Below are positions 45,360-55,966 of a stretch of DNA of 64,000 nt, piece after piece (position 1 is the stretch's first letter; the number at the start of each line of letters is the position of its first letter). The DNA comes from Prillingera fragicola. Lineage: Eukaryota; Basidiomycota; Tremellomycetes; Trichosporonales; Trichosporonaceae. The stretch spans positions 3,100,001-3,164,000 of the forward strand of contig BEDY01000001.1 in NCBI GenBank assembly GCA_002335605.1. Reading direction: 5' to 3'. The notes beneath the pieces were generated by a model. The model ran no database searches and was not told where the DNA came from. It saw nothing but the letters and a program-made list of their open reading frames with translations. The translations under genes were made by a program, and so were the position numbers.

Positions 45360-48114
45360 ATGCTCCGATTGCCTTGCTCTGAAAACACTGCTCACACTCA
45401 CCCCTATCAAGCCTCTGACCCCCTTTATTCTCACTGCGACGACGACTTATTCAACGATCTAGACATCCAAGACAACATTGATCCCTCGCCTTCCTCGCCA
45501 CCGTCACCCGTACTCTACACACCAACACAGTGTTCTTCCAACACTCTCCCTCACTTCTCTGACACGTACGATAATGAGCTGGAAGATGATCTCTTTGCAG
45601 AAGATGAACCACTCGAACTCCTCGAGCCGGCTTTCCAGTCTTTTGCGCCATTTCAAGATTCTCATGGCCTTCCCTCCGCCAGCCAATGTCTGACTGACAA
45701 GGAGTCTCAAGTTGACTATGTCGATGACATTTTCTGGGACGAACAAGAAAATGCGCCTCCCACCGAGACTACCCCAGAATATCTAACAGCGTCGAATTCA
45801 CTTGCGTCACCCGTATCCCTTCCCTCTCTAGCCCAACAACGACCGGAGACGACAGCGCCTTCCTTACCTAGTGCCCCTGTCCTGGGGCTGCTTCAACTTG
45901 GTAACGTCGTGTCCACCTCCGATGAGCCGACGGCTGAGAGGCCTGCATCCCCAATTCCCTCCGTGCAGATGCTACCGACCAGCAAAGGACCAACACAAAT
46001 GGACATCGATGACGATGATACTCTGGCGCAGCTCATGCGACAGTACGAGCAGATGGTCCAAGCTACCACCTCCAATCCCAGCAGAGCTACGAAAAGGATG
46101 TCAGTCCGTGCTACCCCCGAGCTGCCTCGGATTAGCTCGTCCCGCTCGGGTGACGGCGCCTTCCGGCTAATTGCCCCGCGTCCAAAGCGACCGAATCAAG
46201 ATCCTTCCCCAGCCCCTCGGTCTCCTACTTTAACGGCCGGGCAGCCATCGGAGACTCCACCTCGTTCTGACCTGGACGCTCACATCCCGTCAATTACAAC
46301 TGTGCCTAACCTATCGCCGCCACAGCCAGAGCCAACTCGACATGATGACATGGATATCGCTGAAGCACTGCTTTCCCTGCGGTAAGCGTCAGACCGACTG
46401 GGCCGGCTGACCCGTTCCAGAGGAAGTCAAATATCTCACGAAAAGCAGTTCGTCGCGTCTCACGTCATCTACTGACCTGGAGCTCTTCCCAGGCCCAGCG
46501 CCAGGTACCGGAAGGGAGCATGGAGACCAGCATCGAAGACAGCCAGGAAATCACTGATCCCAAACGGTAAGGCTCACCAAGGCCAAGCTCACACCTAGGC
46601 TTCAAGCCAGCGCCTTTCTGGAATCACTCATGACCAGCTTTCTATCTCAACTCCGCCGGTCCCTCCGCCGTGTGCACGAGATGGACGGCGCCAAGCCAGC
46701 AGATAAGCGCAAGAAGAGCAAGCAGGGGTTTGGTATTCGCTTCTCATTCCTCAACAGGGCTACTGGGTACGCTCATTCTTTGATGATCAGGTCTGACCGG
46801 CGCAGCAAGGCCCAGGTCATCTCATTTCCTGACGACCCAACTTCTCAGACTCGCACGCCAGCTTTGCAGCGCATGGGTGCGCCGTACCAACTTACCGTCC
46901 TAACCTGCACAGCTCGCGTGCTCTGCGTTGCAGCTGCACTTTACGAAGCTGTTCTCACAGATGTCATGGTCACGAAGCGGTGGGTAAACCTGACTGTGAC
47001 GGCTGACGAAAGCGACATCTACTACCGCAACGTCACTCTATTCGAGCACCAAGCCGTCGTTGACAAGGTAACCACTACCATCTGACATGGACTAAATCGC
47101 CCAGATCATTGACGATCTTGTAAACACAGCCGAGTTAAAGCGCTACGACTTCCGCGTCGTACGTCATACTAGGGAGAGCGAATGCTGAAGCTAGTGCGCG
47201 GCCGCCAAGGGCCTTGTGGCATCAAGCGCTCTCACCATTCGACTCAACTGTGGGGAGGATCTGACACCATCTACCTCAAACGTTAGTCGAACAAACAAGG
47301 AGACTGCATGAGCTAACCTGCAGGCTACCCTTATTCCGCCTGGCGAACGCATCGCTGAGCTGGAAGCTGATGGGCTGGACTGGGTGCTGATTGTGGAAAA
47401 GGACGTGAGGTCACCGTCATCGCCACAAACTGACATGTCAGGCCGTCATGCAGTCACTCTGCGGCGCGCATCTTCTCGACGACATCCGTCTCGGTCTTGG
47501 GGCTATCGTGACCGTAAGCTTTGTAAACCACGCACGACTAACATGCAGGGTAAGGGCTACCCCGACTTATCAACCCAACAGCTCCTCCGCCGCATGGCCG
47601 ACACCTTTCCTGAAGCACGATTCTATGCGCTCGTGGACGCTGATCCGCACGGTATTGATATCATGTCCGTGTACAAGCACGGGTCGCGCGCCAATGCCCA
47701 CTCCAGCAGCCACGACGGGCTGGGGCTCGGAGACAGGCTGCAGTGGCTTGGCGTCAAGGCGTCCGAGTGGCCCAAGCTGGGGCGCTACAATGACCTCCTC
47801 CCGCTTGGCGAGCGTGACACACAGATGGTGGGTCGAACGAAAGGGCCGGCTGACTCCAGGCAATCAAAATGTGTACCAGTCGACCAGACATGGACCTAGA
47901 GTGGCGGTATGTTCATGACCGTGGCACAGCTGACAACAGCCGCGAACTGTCACACATGCTGCACCTGCGGCGCAAGGCCGAGATCCAGATCCTTTGCGGA
48001 CCGTCACCTGCCGACTCACTGCCGTGGCTGCTCGAAGGTCGAGGAAGCGGTTCCAGTCAGGGCACCAATCGCCTGGTCGAGTACATTGTTGACAAGATGG
48101 GGTGTGAGATCTAG
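45360..48114 (+). CDS. SPO11: Spo11 meiotic DNA-break transesterase with long N-terminal extension
   Basis: Topo VI-A-like protein that makes meiotic double-strand breaks through a tyrosyl-DNA bond. Twelve exons (45360-46381, 46423-46566, 46611-46766, 46806-46876, 46913-47067, 47105-47158, 47195-47281, 47324-47404, 47442-47513, 47549-47827, 47860-47906, 47940-48114) close at exactly 780 residues. The winged-helix 5Y-CAP part holds DVMVTKRWVNLTVTADESDI followed by YYRNVTLFEHQAVVDK with the catalytic tyrosine pair. The Toprim acidic residues are WVLIVEKDAVMQSL and ALVDADPHGIDIMSVYKHGS. Other blocks are GKGYPDLSTQQLLRRMADTF and LGRYNDLLPL. The family is usually about 400 residues; here about 345 residues of acidic, Ser/Pro-rich disordered sequence precede a basic linker. 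Intron 1 needs the second of two tandem acceptors. Introns of 32 and 33 nt are near the lower limit for fungi. Confidence 0.88.
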
Positions 48115-48175
48115 CATGCAGCGAGGGGAAATTACAATTCATGCGACAACAATATTCGTTTTAACTATGCGCCAC

Positions 48176-49837
48176 CTACCGCCCGGTCATCCTGTACTCG
48201 ATATACCTAAGGGGCGGGAACAGCACACCGGCAGTGATAGCACTCATCTCAAACCCGAGATCACCGCCATACTCGCCAAACGTCTTGCCGAGGGGCCCAA
48301 TGTACCATACCTGCGCCATGGACACCACTGCCATGCCGGCAGCAGCGCAGCAGGAGACGATCCCAGCCACGCCAATAGGCAGCTTGCTGAAAGTGTTGTA
48401 TGCTGCGAGGTCATATCCGCCCGGGATGACGAATTTGCGGAAAATAAAGTGTTCCTCGGCGACGACGACGATGAAGAAGGCGATCCAGTATCCCAAAATC
48501 GAGAGAAAGTTTGATAGCACCTCGGAAAAGTGCTCGCGGCCACACACGGCTGCGACAGTGTAGATGACGAACACGAGGACAGTCCAGAGAGCGCGTGGTA
48601 CTTTTTGGAAGAGGGGACAGAGCGTCTGGATGGATAGGGCGGCCGAGTAGGTGTTTGGAATACAGTTTGAAATGATTGAAAAGGAAAAGACGACCATGAT
48701 AAACTTGCCGCCGCCTCCCCAGGGTTTGAAGACTGCGTCGATTACACCACCGGCGTCGGCTTCCTTGAAGGCGGCCGCGTACTCGGGGACAGTCATGAGG
48801 GCTGCACCCAAGATTTCGACAAACAGCAGGGGCACCATGATGCCAAACCAGGTCAGGATCCAGACCCGCCACGCCGGGTAGTTTGCAGGCAGTCGCGAGT
48901 TGAAGTCGGCGGCCACGGGTGCCCAGCCCGAGGAAGAGGAAAAGACTATACCGCCAAAGCTGAGCATGTCGCCAGAGAACACTTTGCCCTTGTCCTGCAT
49001 GCCGTCCTGCGAGTGTTGGTCGTAGCCTGCTTTCCCGCCGAGGCCATACATGCAACAGTAAAAGATGAACATGAGAATCCACGCGTAGCGCTCCCAGTAG
49101 TGCATGGCGTCGTAGCCGAAAAAGCACAGCACGAGCGCCATAAAGGCCACAATGACAATGGCGGCTTCGAGGGGTAACTTTTGGTCGGAGACATTGTGCA
49201 GCGTTTGACCGCCTAGAATGATGGCCGTGCACGAGAAACCGAGCTGAGTGAGAATGTTGAGGACGGCAAAGATCGAGGCGCCGGCAAAGCCCATACTGTA
49301 GCTGTCTCTGTCAGCCTCCCCTGTGAGTCACACGTACCGAGTGATTACAATTGTGCGGAGACCAGTCTTGGGACCAAGGGTAGCGATAAACGCCACAGTG
49401 GCAGCGCCAATGGCCGTGAAAACGACAATACACACCACAGCGCTCTTAAAGTTCAGGTTGAAGTATGCGGGGGCCAGCATACCAATGGGCACAGTGGAGA
49501 CGGCGAGGTTGACACTCCACCACAGGAGCAGCAAGCCTTTTGCGTGTGTCGTCGACCGTTCGTCCTCGGGCACGCGCTGACGTTAGCAACTGCCACGAAA
49601 TCGAGGTCTCACCTCAATACCACGCGCCTCGACACCCATAGCGAACGCTTTAGCAAACCACCGGAACAGGGGGCCGCGGTTGGCGACGTCGGCCTCGTGC
49701 TCTGCCCCGACGACGTCGGTGTGCGACGAACCGTGGTCGGCGCCAGCCTCAATCTTGACATCGTCGACGCCCACGCCTGTTGATGCTGGCGCGCCGTATG
49801 CGGCCTCGAGATCCTTGTGCTTGTCGTTGCCAAACAT
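48176..49837 (-). CDS. NCS1-family purine/cytosine permease (Fcy2/FcyB type)
   Basis: Plasma-membrane proton symporter for cytosine and purines. Three exons (49613-49837, 49338-49576, 48176-49295) close at 527 residues. The cytosolic N-terminus ends in GVEARGIERVPEDERSTT, the conserved run-in to TM1. TM1 has LLLLWWSVNLAVSTVPIGML; TM2-3 include GAATVAFIATLGPKTGLRTI and GASIFAVLNILTQLGFSCTA. About 12 hydrophobic segments follow, including SSSSGWAPVAADFNSRLPAN, the substrate-site region of fungal cytosine permeases, and FSFSIISNCIPNTYSAALSI. The protein ends in RYIEYRMTGR. Its stop lies only 62 bp from the convergent SPO11 stop. The exact substrate is not decidable here. Confidence 0.9.
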
Positions 49838-50436
49838 TTCAGTTTGAGTCAGTGGGAGCTAGGCTTTGTCCCAAGGAGGGTTATTATGCAAGTGGGGATC
49901 AAACTCTGTCACTTTTGAGAATCTCTAGCGCTTGTCCGGGGACCTCGATTGTTCAGCGCCGACACGGGCGGGGCCACTAGGTCGCGTGAGCATGTCCTCT
50001 GCAGAGTCCGTCGCCCTGTGGCCCATGGCCCAGAGGTGCAAGCCCGATCTGAACGGGCGACATTGTTAACCCGGGCTCACTCTGCGGAGTTGGTGTTGCC
50101 TCATAGCCCACTGCAGCGTAACATTTAGTTCGGGGTTGCCAGGATATTGGGATAAGGAGGAGGCAGTCGTGCCTGAAGAGCACATGGGTCACTGACCGAT
50201 CTGCAGAGTGAATGGTGACGCAAATGGATACCACGTGCTGCAATAGACGTTGTCAATCGGCTGCGGTCCGAGACCCTTGGTAGCGAGCTCTGACGAGGAA
50301 GCGAGGTTTGGTGCGCTGGGAGTGCGGGGACGATACAGTGGTGCAGCGGTTGTGTGTTCATTCCGTAGGTGACATTCATTCTTCTCGGTATTTACATCTG
50401 CCACATCTTCGCGCCCCCTACAAGCTGCCCGCCGCA
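49838..50436. other. Intergenic, permease promoter and aldo-keto reductase 3' flank
   Basis: 599 bp with no exon recognised. Both flanking genes are on the minus strand, so this is a 5' flank for the permease. Confidence 0.5.
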
Positions 50437-51851
50437 TTAAGTGTGGCCGACCTGATCATTAGCAAGGAACTAATATTAGGATAACGGTTACTCACAATGG
50501 GGCGAGGCGTGTAAGGCTCGTCGAGATAAGTCTTCTCCTCGTCCGTGAGCTTGACGTGAACGCCATCTTGCAATCGTCAGCAGCCACAACATTCCCCATT
50601 CCACGCCAACATACCGATAAGCTCCTTGAGCGATTCAAGCTTGGTGCTTCCGACAATCGGAGCGGTAATGAAATCATTGCTAAGGCTCCAAGCAAGCGCA
50701 ACCTGTGCCATGCTCACGCCCTTCTTGTCGGCAACCTCCTTGACGCGCTCGTTGATGGCCTTGCGGGCGTCATCCGGCTTGTGGGTCCCACGGTTCTTGT
50801 ACGCGGCATCAGTCTTGACGCGCTCTGTCTCACCCGCGTCCCAGGGGCGGGCCAGGAAGCCGCGGTTGAGTGGAGACCAGGGGATCATGCCGCAGCCAAA
50901 CATCTGGACGTCAGTTTGTGGCGCGGTGTGTGGGGCTCACCTTGAGGGTGGGGATCATCTCGCGCTCCTCTTCGCGGTAGGCAGCATTGTGGAAGTTTTG
51001 CATCGAGATGAAGGGGGTGAGGTTGTGCGTGATCGCGTAGTCTGTTGTCAGCATAGATGTGGAGCATCACGACCTACTCTGCATCTGCTGGAACTGGTAG
51101 GCGTAGCAACTCGACATGCCAATGTAGCGCGCGTAGCCAAGCTGAACAACGTCGTGCAGCGCCTGCATCGTCTCCTCAATAGGGGTGTTGTAGTCAAAGC
51201 TTCCCGTCAGCTCGTGTTCTTTCAAACGTCAACTCACCGGTGGCACTGCAGGACGTCGACATACTCGAGGTCAAGGCGCTTAAGACTCGCCTTGATGCTC
51301 GAGAAGATGGCCTTGCGACTCAGACCGTGCGCGTTGACCATTAAAGGAGTCTCGAGCTCGTCAGGCCCAGCGTTGGGACCAGAACGGCCGACGGGAAAGT
51401 AGCACTTGGTGAGCACCACGAGGTTCTCGCGGGGGCACTGACGTCAGCTCTTTTGTTCCTCAAGCATAGAACCCACCCCGAGAGCCTTGATCGCCTTGCC
51501 GAGCACGACCTCGCTCTCGCCGTTCGAGTAGACATTAGCCGTATCAAATGTGTTGATGCCCCGGGAGTAGGCATACTTGATGTGTTCAATCGACGTCTTC
51601 TCTTCCAGAATCCAAGACTGGTAGTTGGGGTCTCCGTAAGCTGGTCGTCAGTAAACGCACACCGTCCCACACGACATCCACAAGAAACGCACACATGCAA
51701 CCCCTGTCGTCAGCCTCAATTCAGTGGTGAGCACATACAGAATGATGCGCGAGACCTTGAGACCCGACTTGCCGAGACGCACTGCCCATCAGCCAAGGCT
51801 CGCTCGAGAGATCTCACCATAAGGCATGCGCTGCTCCTTCTTGTCCGACAT
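50437..51851 (-). CDS. Aldo-keto reductase (fungal versiconal-hemiacetal-acetate-reductase-like group)
   Basis: NADPH-dependent carbonyl reductase with a TIM-barrel fold, cytosolic. The start is ATG 51851 ([20 protein letters not shown]) and the last small exon gives IVGHT and TAA at 50437. The catalytic tetrad is visible: Asp and Tyr in [16 protein letters not shown], Lys in [16 protein letters not shown], His in [14 protein letters not shown]. Barrel-end motifs are [55 protein letters not shown] and the cofactor-contact region [12 protein letters not shown]. The C-terminal [14 protein letters not shown] matches YajO/Aad-type fungal AKRs. Several 40-60 nt introns interrupt it. The aflatoxin-pathway name is only a family label; no secondary-metabolite cluster surrounds it. 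Confidence 0.88.
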
Positions 51852-52242
51852 GATGATTAATTCGAGATGACGTTGAAGCAAGGGAAGTAATAGAGACACG
51901 TCTGAGCACGTTTATAGCTATGCACACTGTGGCTGGTGAATGACAAACCAACAAACTGTGTGGGAAGCTTGGTGCTGTTGGTGAGCGATGTGTGGAGGCC
52001 TCCACTCAAACCACCGGTTGAAGCCGATTTCCGTCCACTCCGGGTCCGAACTCGTCTCCATCCTCCACTATGCCCTCGTTCTCCATCCTACATCGCCCAA
52101 TGAAACACTACTGGGACACTGGTCAAGCGGACGAAGGCTAACTCCGGAACATTGACATATCGAGCATCAAGCGCGACTGCGTGGGGATCGTGCGACTGTG
52201 ACGTGTGCTCTAGCAAACCATGCATCACAACTCGGGCTACAA
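51852..52242. other. Intergenic, aldo-keto reductase promoter and HID1 3' flank
   Basis: 391 bp, non-coding, with a minus-strand TATA element close to the aldo-keto reductase start. Confidence 0.5.
51911..51917 (-). promoter_or_regulatory. TATA element of the aldo-keto reductase
   Basis: CTATAAA on the minus strand, about 60 bp upstream of ATG 51851. It is a good TBP match and suggests a regulated, TATA-containing promoter. Confidence 0.5.
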
Positions 52243-55200
52243 CTAAACAACGCCAATCATCTTGAGCACACGGTCAACCTGCGCGGCCCGTCCCTTGACA
52301 GGGGCCTGCTTGACGCCAAACAGGCGCACCGTCGTGTCGCGCCACACGCCCAGGCTCGTCAAGCCTGCCACATAGATGTCTCCCCACAGCAAAGAAGTAA
52401 GCCAAACACAACTCTGCGGCGACCACGTAAACTTGCGCGGCACGATCGGCGGAGCTGGTGGAAGGACGTCCTCGAGAGAAGCCCCCTTGAGGAGATTGAA
52501 GACTTTACTGCTCGGTCCACCCGTGCGGGCTGGCTGCGAGTCTTGGATCTTGGGAAGAAGTTCGGAGATGGCCACAAGCACGGGATCGAGGGGAAGACCC
52601 TTTTGCCACGACGAGACCCACTCCTGTGTGGGGACATAGTTGTTGGGTCCGACGCCGGCGGCGGCTACTTTAGCGAGCTCCTCCTCGCCCACCTCGTCCT
52701 CTGTTTCCGAGGGGGTAGGCTCGACAGCCCTCATCTTTCCACGAGCCTTCTCACTCAATGCCGGAGGTGACGTGGACTCAGACTCTGGCGCATCGCTCTC
52801 GTTGTCCTCCGGCACAAAGGTATTAGGCGTCTCGCCAGTCGGCGAGGTGACCTGGATTGTCTGGGCATTGCTTCCCTCGCGCACAGGGTTGGACCGCAAG
52901 CTCTCACGATCACCGTCAAAGTCGTCCTCGCCGTCAATCTCGCGGCCGAGCAGTGCGGCCTTTTCGGCCAGCATGGCCAGCTCCGAGTTTGTGCGCTGGA
53001 TGCCTGGACGGGTTGGTGCAGCTGCAGCGGCGGCGCGCTCCTCAGCGGCGGCACGAAGCGCCTTCTTGCGCAGAATCTCGCGAAGTCCAGACGAAAGAGT
53101 AAAGGTCGCAAGCTTTTGGAAGTCTTGGTGTGAGCCAAGGATAGCGTACACGAGGTTGGGGTTTTCGTTGAGCTGGTGATACAAGATCGAGTTGAACGTC
53201 TCGAGCAAGTAGTACACAAGACGCGGGTGGCCCTCGTCGGCGAGCAAAAAGTTTGGAGCGGAGAATGCTTTGAACAGCTGAATGAGACGAGTCGACGCCT
53301 GCACGCCAATGTGGCGCAGATGGGGTGCAACATTGGCAATCGAAATGGTGAGCGCAGGGAACAGGGGGTTGAGGCCGGGAGTGGTGGCGATAGAGTATAT
53401 CGACACAATCATAAAGTCGGCAGCGTTGCCCTGGACAGCCCACTTGGCGGGGACGGTCTGGCGCAGAGGCTGGTTAATGGCCTCAGCAAAGCCTGGGTCA
53501 GCGGAAAGAGTCTGGAGGAGGTAGGAGAGCAGACGCAGAAGGCCGTGCTGCGAGGGGTCTCCCTTGAACTCGAGGCAGCAGATGAGGATAAAGCCAATGA
53601 TGTTGATGGCCTTGCCCGACTCAAAGAGATAGGTCCTGAAACGCTTGTTGAGATCAACTAGACGCCAGAGCAGCATGAAAGCCTCGAGGAGGTACGTGAT
53701 GGGCGTCTTGCTTCCGGGGAGGTAGCTGTTCGACACAGCCATGTGCTCCTCGAGAATTCCGAGAATACCACCAAGGACGAACGCAAAGTCATCCTTGCGG
53801 TGCAGCTTGGAGATGAAGAAACGGAACGCGTTCTCGTCCTTGACCTCTGGTGTGCCAGGTGGCGGTGGGAGAGTCTCAAAGCTGCGGTAGTCGAGCGCCA
53901 CGAGCAGGGTCATCATGCACATGCGCACCAGAGTGCGGCGCTCGTCCGACGCCTTGAACACAAGGTGGTTGTAAGGAACAGCACCGCCGATGCCCGCCTT
54001 CGGGCTTGCGAGGGACGTGTTGAGAAGCGAGCACAACAACGACAGCACGAGTCGCCTCTCGAGCGCATGCGTGAGGTGCTCTAGAGGTGGGTTGGGCGTT
54101 GTTTGGAGCGCTCCAGGAGTGGTGTAGATGGTGGGCGAGACGAGGACAAGCAAGAAGCGCAGCACCTCGACCTTGTTGCGGTCCAGCTCCGAAGTCGAGC
54201 CGACTGACACAGTGCTGCCGATTCCCTTCTCCCAAATGACATAGTTGATCTTGTCACCCTCACCATCTTCACCGCGCACGCTCTCGGGGACCGTAAAGCC
54301 AGCACAGAAGAGCAGGTCAATGGTACAGCTGAACAGCCTGTCCGCAAGACTTGGCAACAGCTCCGTGTTGGGGTCCTCGGCCTCGGCACCCTCAGCGCCC
54401 TCAGCCGCGGGTCCTGGGTTGGACAGAGGGTCCCGCAGGTTGCCGTCTTCGTCCGTCTCCTCGTCGTTCTTGGCGACTGACGCCTTGTACGTCGGTGCCT
54501 CCCGCGCGTCATTGGCGTCCTCATCGTCCGACTCGTCCGCAATGGTAAACTGGCTCTCCTCGATTACTGACGAGCGCGGCAAGTCCTCGCGCGCCTGCTT
54601 GGGCACACGCTGCTGGCTCCACAGGTACTCGTCGGCCCACGCACGTCCGGGCGAACTTGCGTCGTCTGACTCGTACACCACGACAAGGATGCGGCCGAGG
54701 ACGCGCAGGCAGTTGAGCGCCTCGAGAGACGGGCTCACGCCACCGGCTACAGGGGTGGGTGAGGGAAAGTGGTGGGCGGGAAGGAGAGTGAAGAGGTGGT
54801 GGGTGAGCGCGCTCACGAGGTTGGCGAGGTTAGCCGGGTGGGTCTGCAGGACCTGACGGACTGGGCGTCAACAATTGCTTCTCACTAGGAACGTACCCTC
54901 CTGAGCGGACAGAAGCGAATAGACCTCCTGTGCAGAGGTAAAAATTGTCCAGTACTGTGACCAGTAGGACTGCTCGCTGATTGGAATCACCTTGCGCTGT
55001 CAGCTAGCTGCGTTGAAAGTAGGTGCTGCGGCTGCGCGCCAAGACATTGCCTAGGGCGCTCGGCGTCGAGCACACCATGACGTTGTGCAGGGTGCATTCA
55101 ACGCCAGCGCGTGCAGCGGGGAACGACGAGCTGGGAGTCCAGTAACCTCTCACTCCCACAGAACGGGTCGCGCACAGTCGTCGATGGCAACTGGCTGCGC

Positions 55201-55430
55201 ATCTTGACCAAACACGATCTCTTGCCGCCTGCACGCCACCGCGCCCCAGCCCCGCAGCGTCCAGCACACAGCTCCACCAGGCATTCAAGCATACTCACAT
55301 CATCGCCACTCAACCGCTTGAGCCCATTTTCTCCGGCCTTGAAAGCGAGCTGCGCGTCCTCGCGCGAAGACAAGAACGGCAGGCCGATCGCCTGCGGCAG
55401 GCTCTTGAATGTGGGGAGGTTGCGTAGCAT
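52243..55430 (-). CDS. HID1: HID1 / Ecm30-family Golgi trafficking protein
   Basis: HID1 proteins are large helical peripheral Golgi proteins needed for dense-core vesicle and late-Golgi sorting in animals; the yeast relative is Ecm30. Three exons (55299-55430, 54897-54996, 52243-54860) close at 949 residues. Family blocks: AQLAFKAGENGLKRLSGDDR, IPISEQSYWSQYWTIF, AQEVYSLLSAQEVRQV, SLEALNCLRVLGRILVVVYE, DRLFSCTIDLLFCAGFTVPE, EVLRFLLVLVSPTIYTTP, RTLVRMCMMTLLVALDYRSF, FVLGGILGILEEHMAVSNSY, GLLRLLSYLLQTLSADPGFA and YYLLETFNSILYHQLNENPN. Two acidic disordered inserts lie near residues 150-230 and 690-770. Known family members begin MGxxxSK with an N-myristoylation signal; this model starts MLRNLPTFKSLPQ and lacks Gly2. 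The first intron is 302 nt. Family is confident; the true N-terminus is uncertain. Confidence 0.83.
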
Positions 55431-55966
55431 CCTCTTTGTTGTATCTCGTTATCGCTAGTCGCTCTGACCTTGCCAGCGCTGTCGTAGACGCCGTGGGAAT
55501 GGAAGGATGGGGGTGAGGCCGAGGCCGATGGACCGTATTGATGGCGTCGGTTGGGGCGCTGTGGGCGGTGCTGGCGGGGCAAGCGCACGGGTTGGGTCTA
55601 GAATTTCGAGCGATGCACTGGCCAGTCGTATACCGAGCGATAAGGCCGACGGAGAGCAGTCTAGTGCAAGCGACAATGAGCGCGAGTGATGTTTGTGGAA
55701 AGAGCTGAGCGAATGCCAAGATGTACCATCGGGGCCAGAGGGGAGGACGGACACACGCGAGACGCGTGGAAGGTCAGTGTGGCACTCGAGGTACACTGGT
55801 GGCAGTTTGTGCTCAATCCTGCTGTGCCTCTTCTCAATGCTCAAAGCCTCGATGGCTAGCAATGCACGTATTATACATGGATACAGCGGCAATGGCGGGC
55901 AAAAATGGCTATGTATAAATGCAACTTGAGTACGCAATGAACGAACCCCAACAACAACCGTCTCCT

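Noticed and set aside
51200..51851. Mycotoxin-type gene cluster around the versiconal-reductase-like aldo-keto reductase
   Set aside because: No polyketide synthase, P450 or cluster regulator nearby; neighbours are a permease and HID1, so the name is only a family label.
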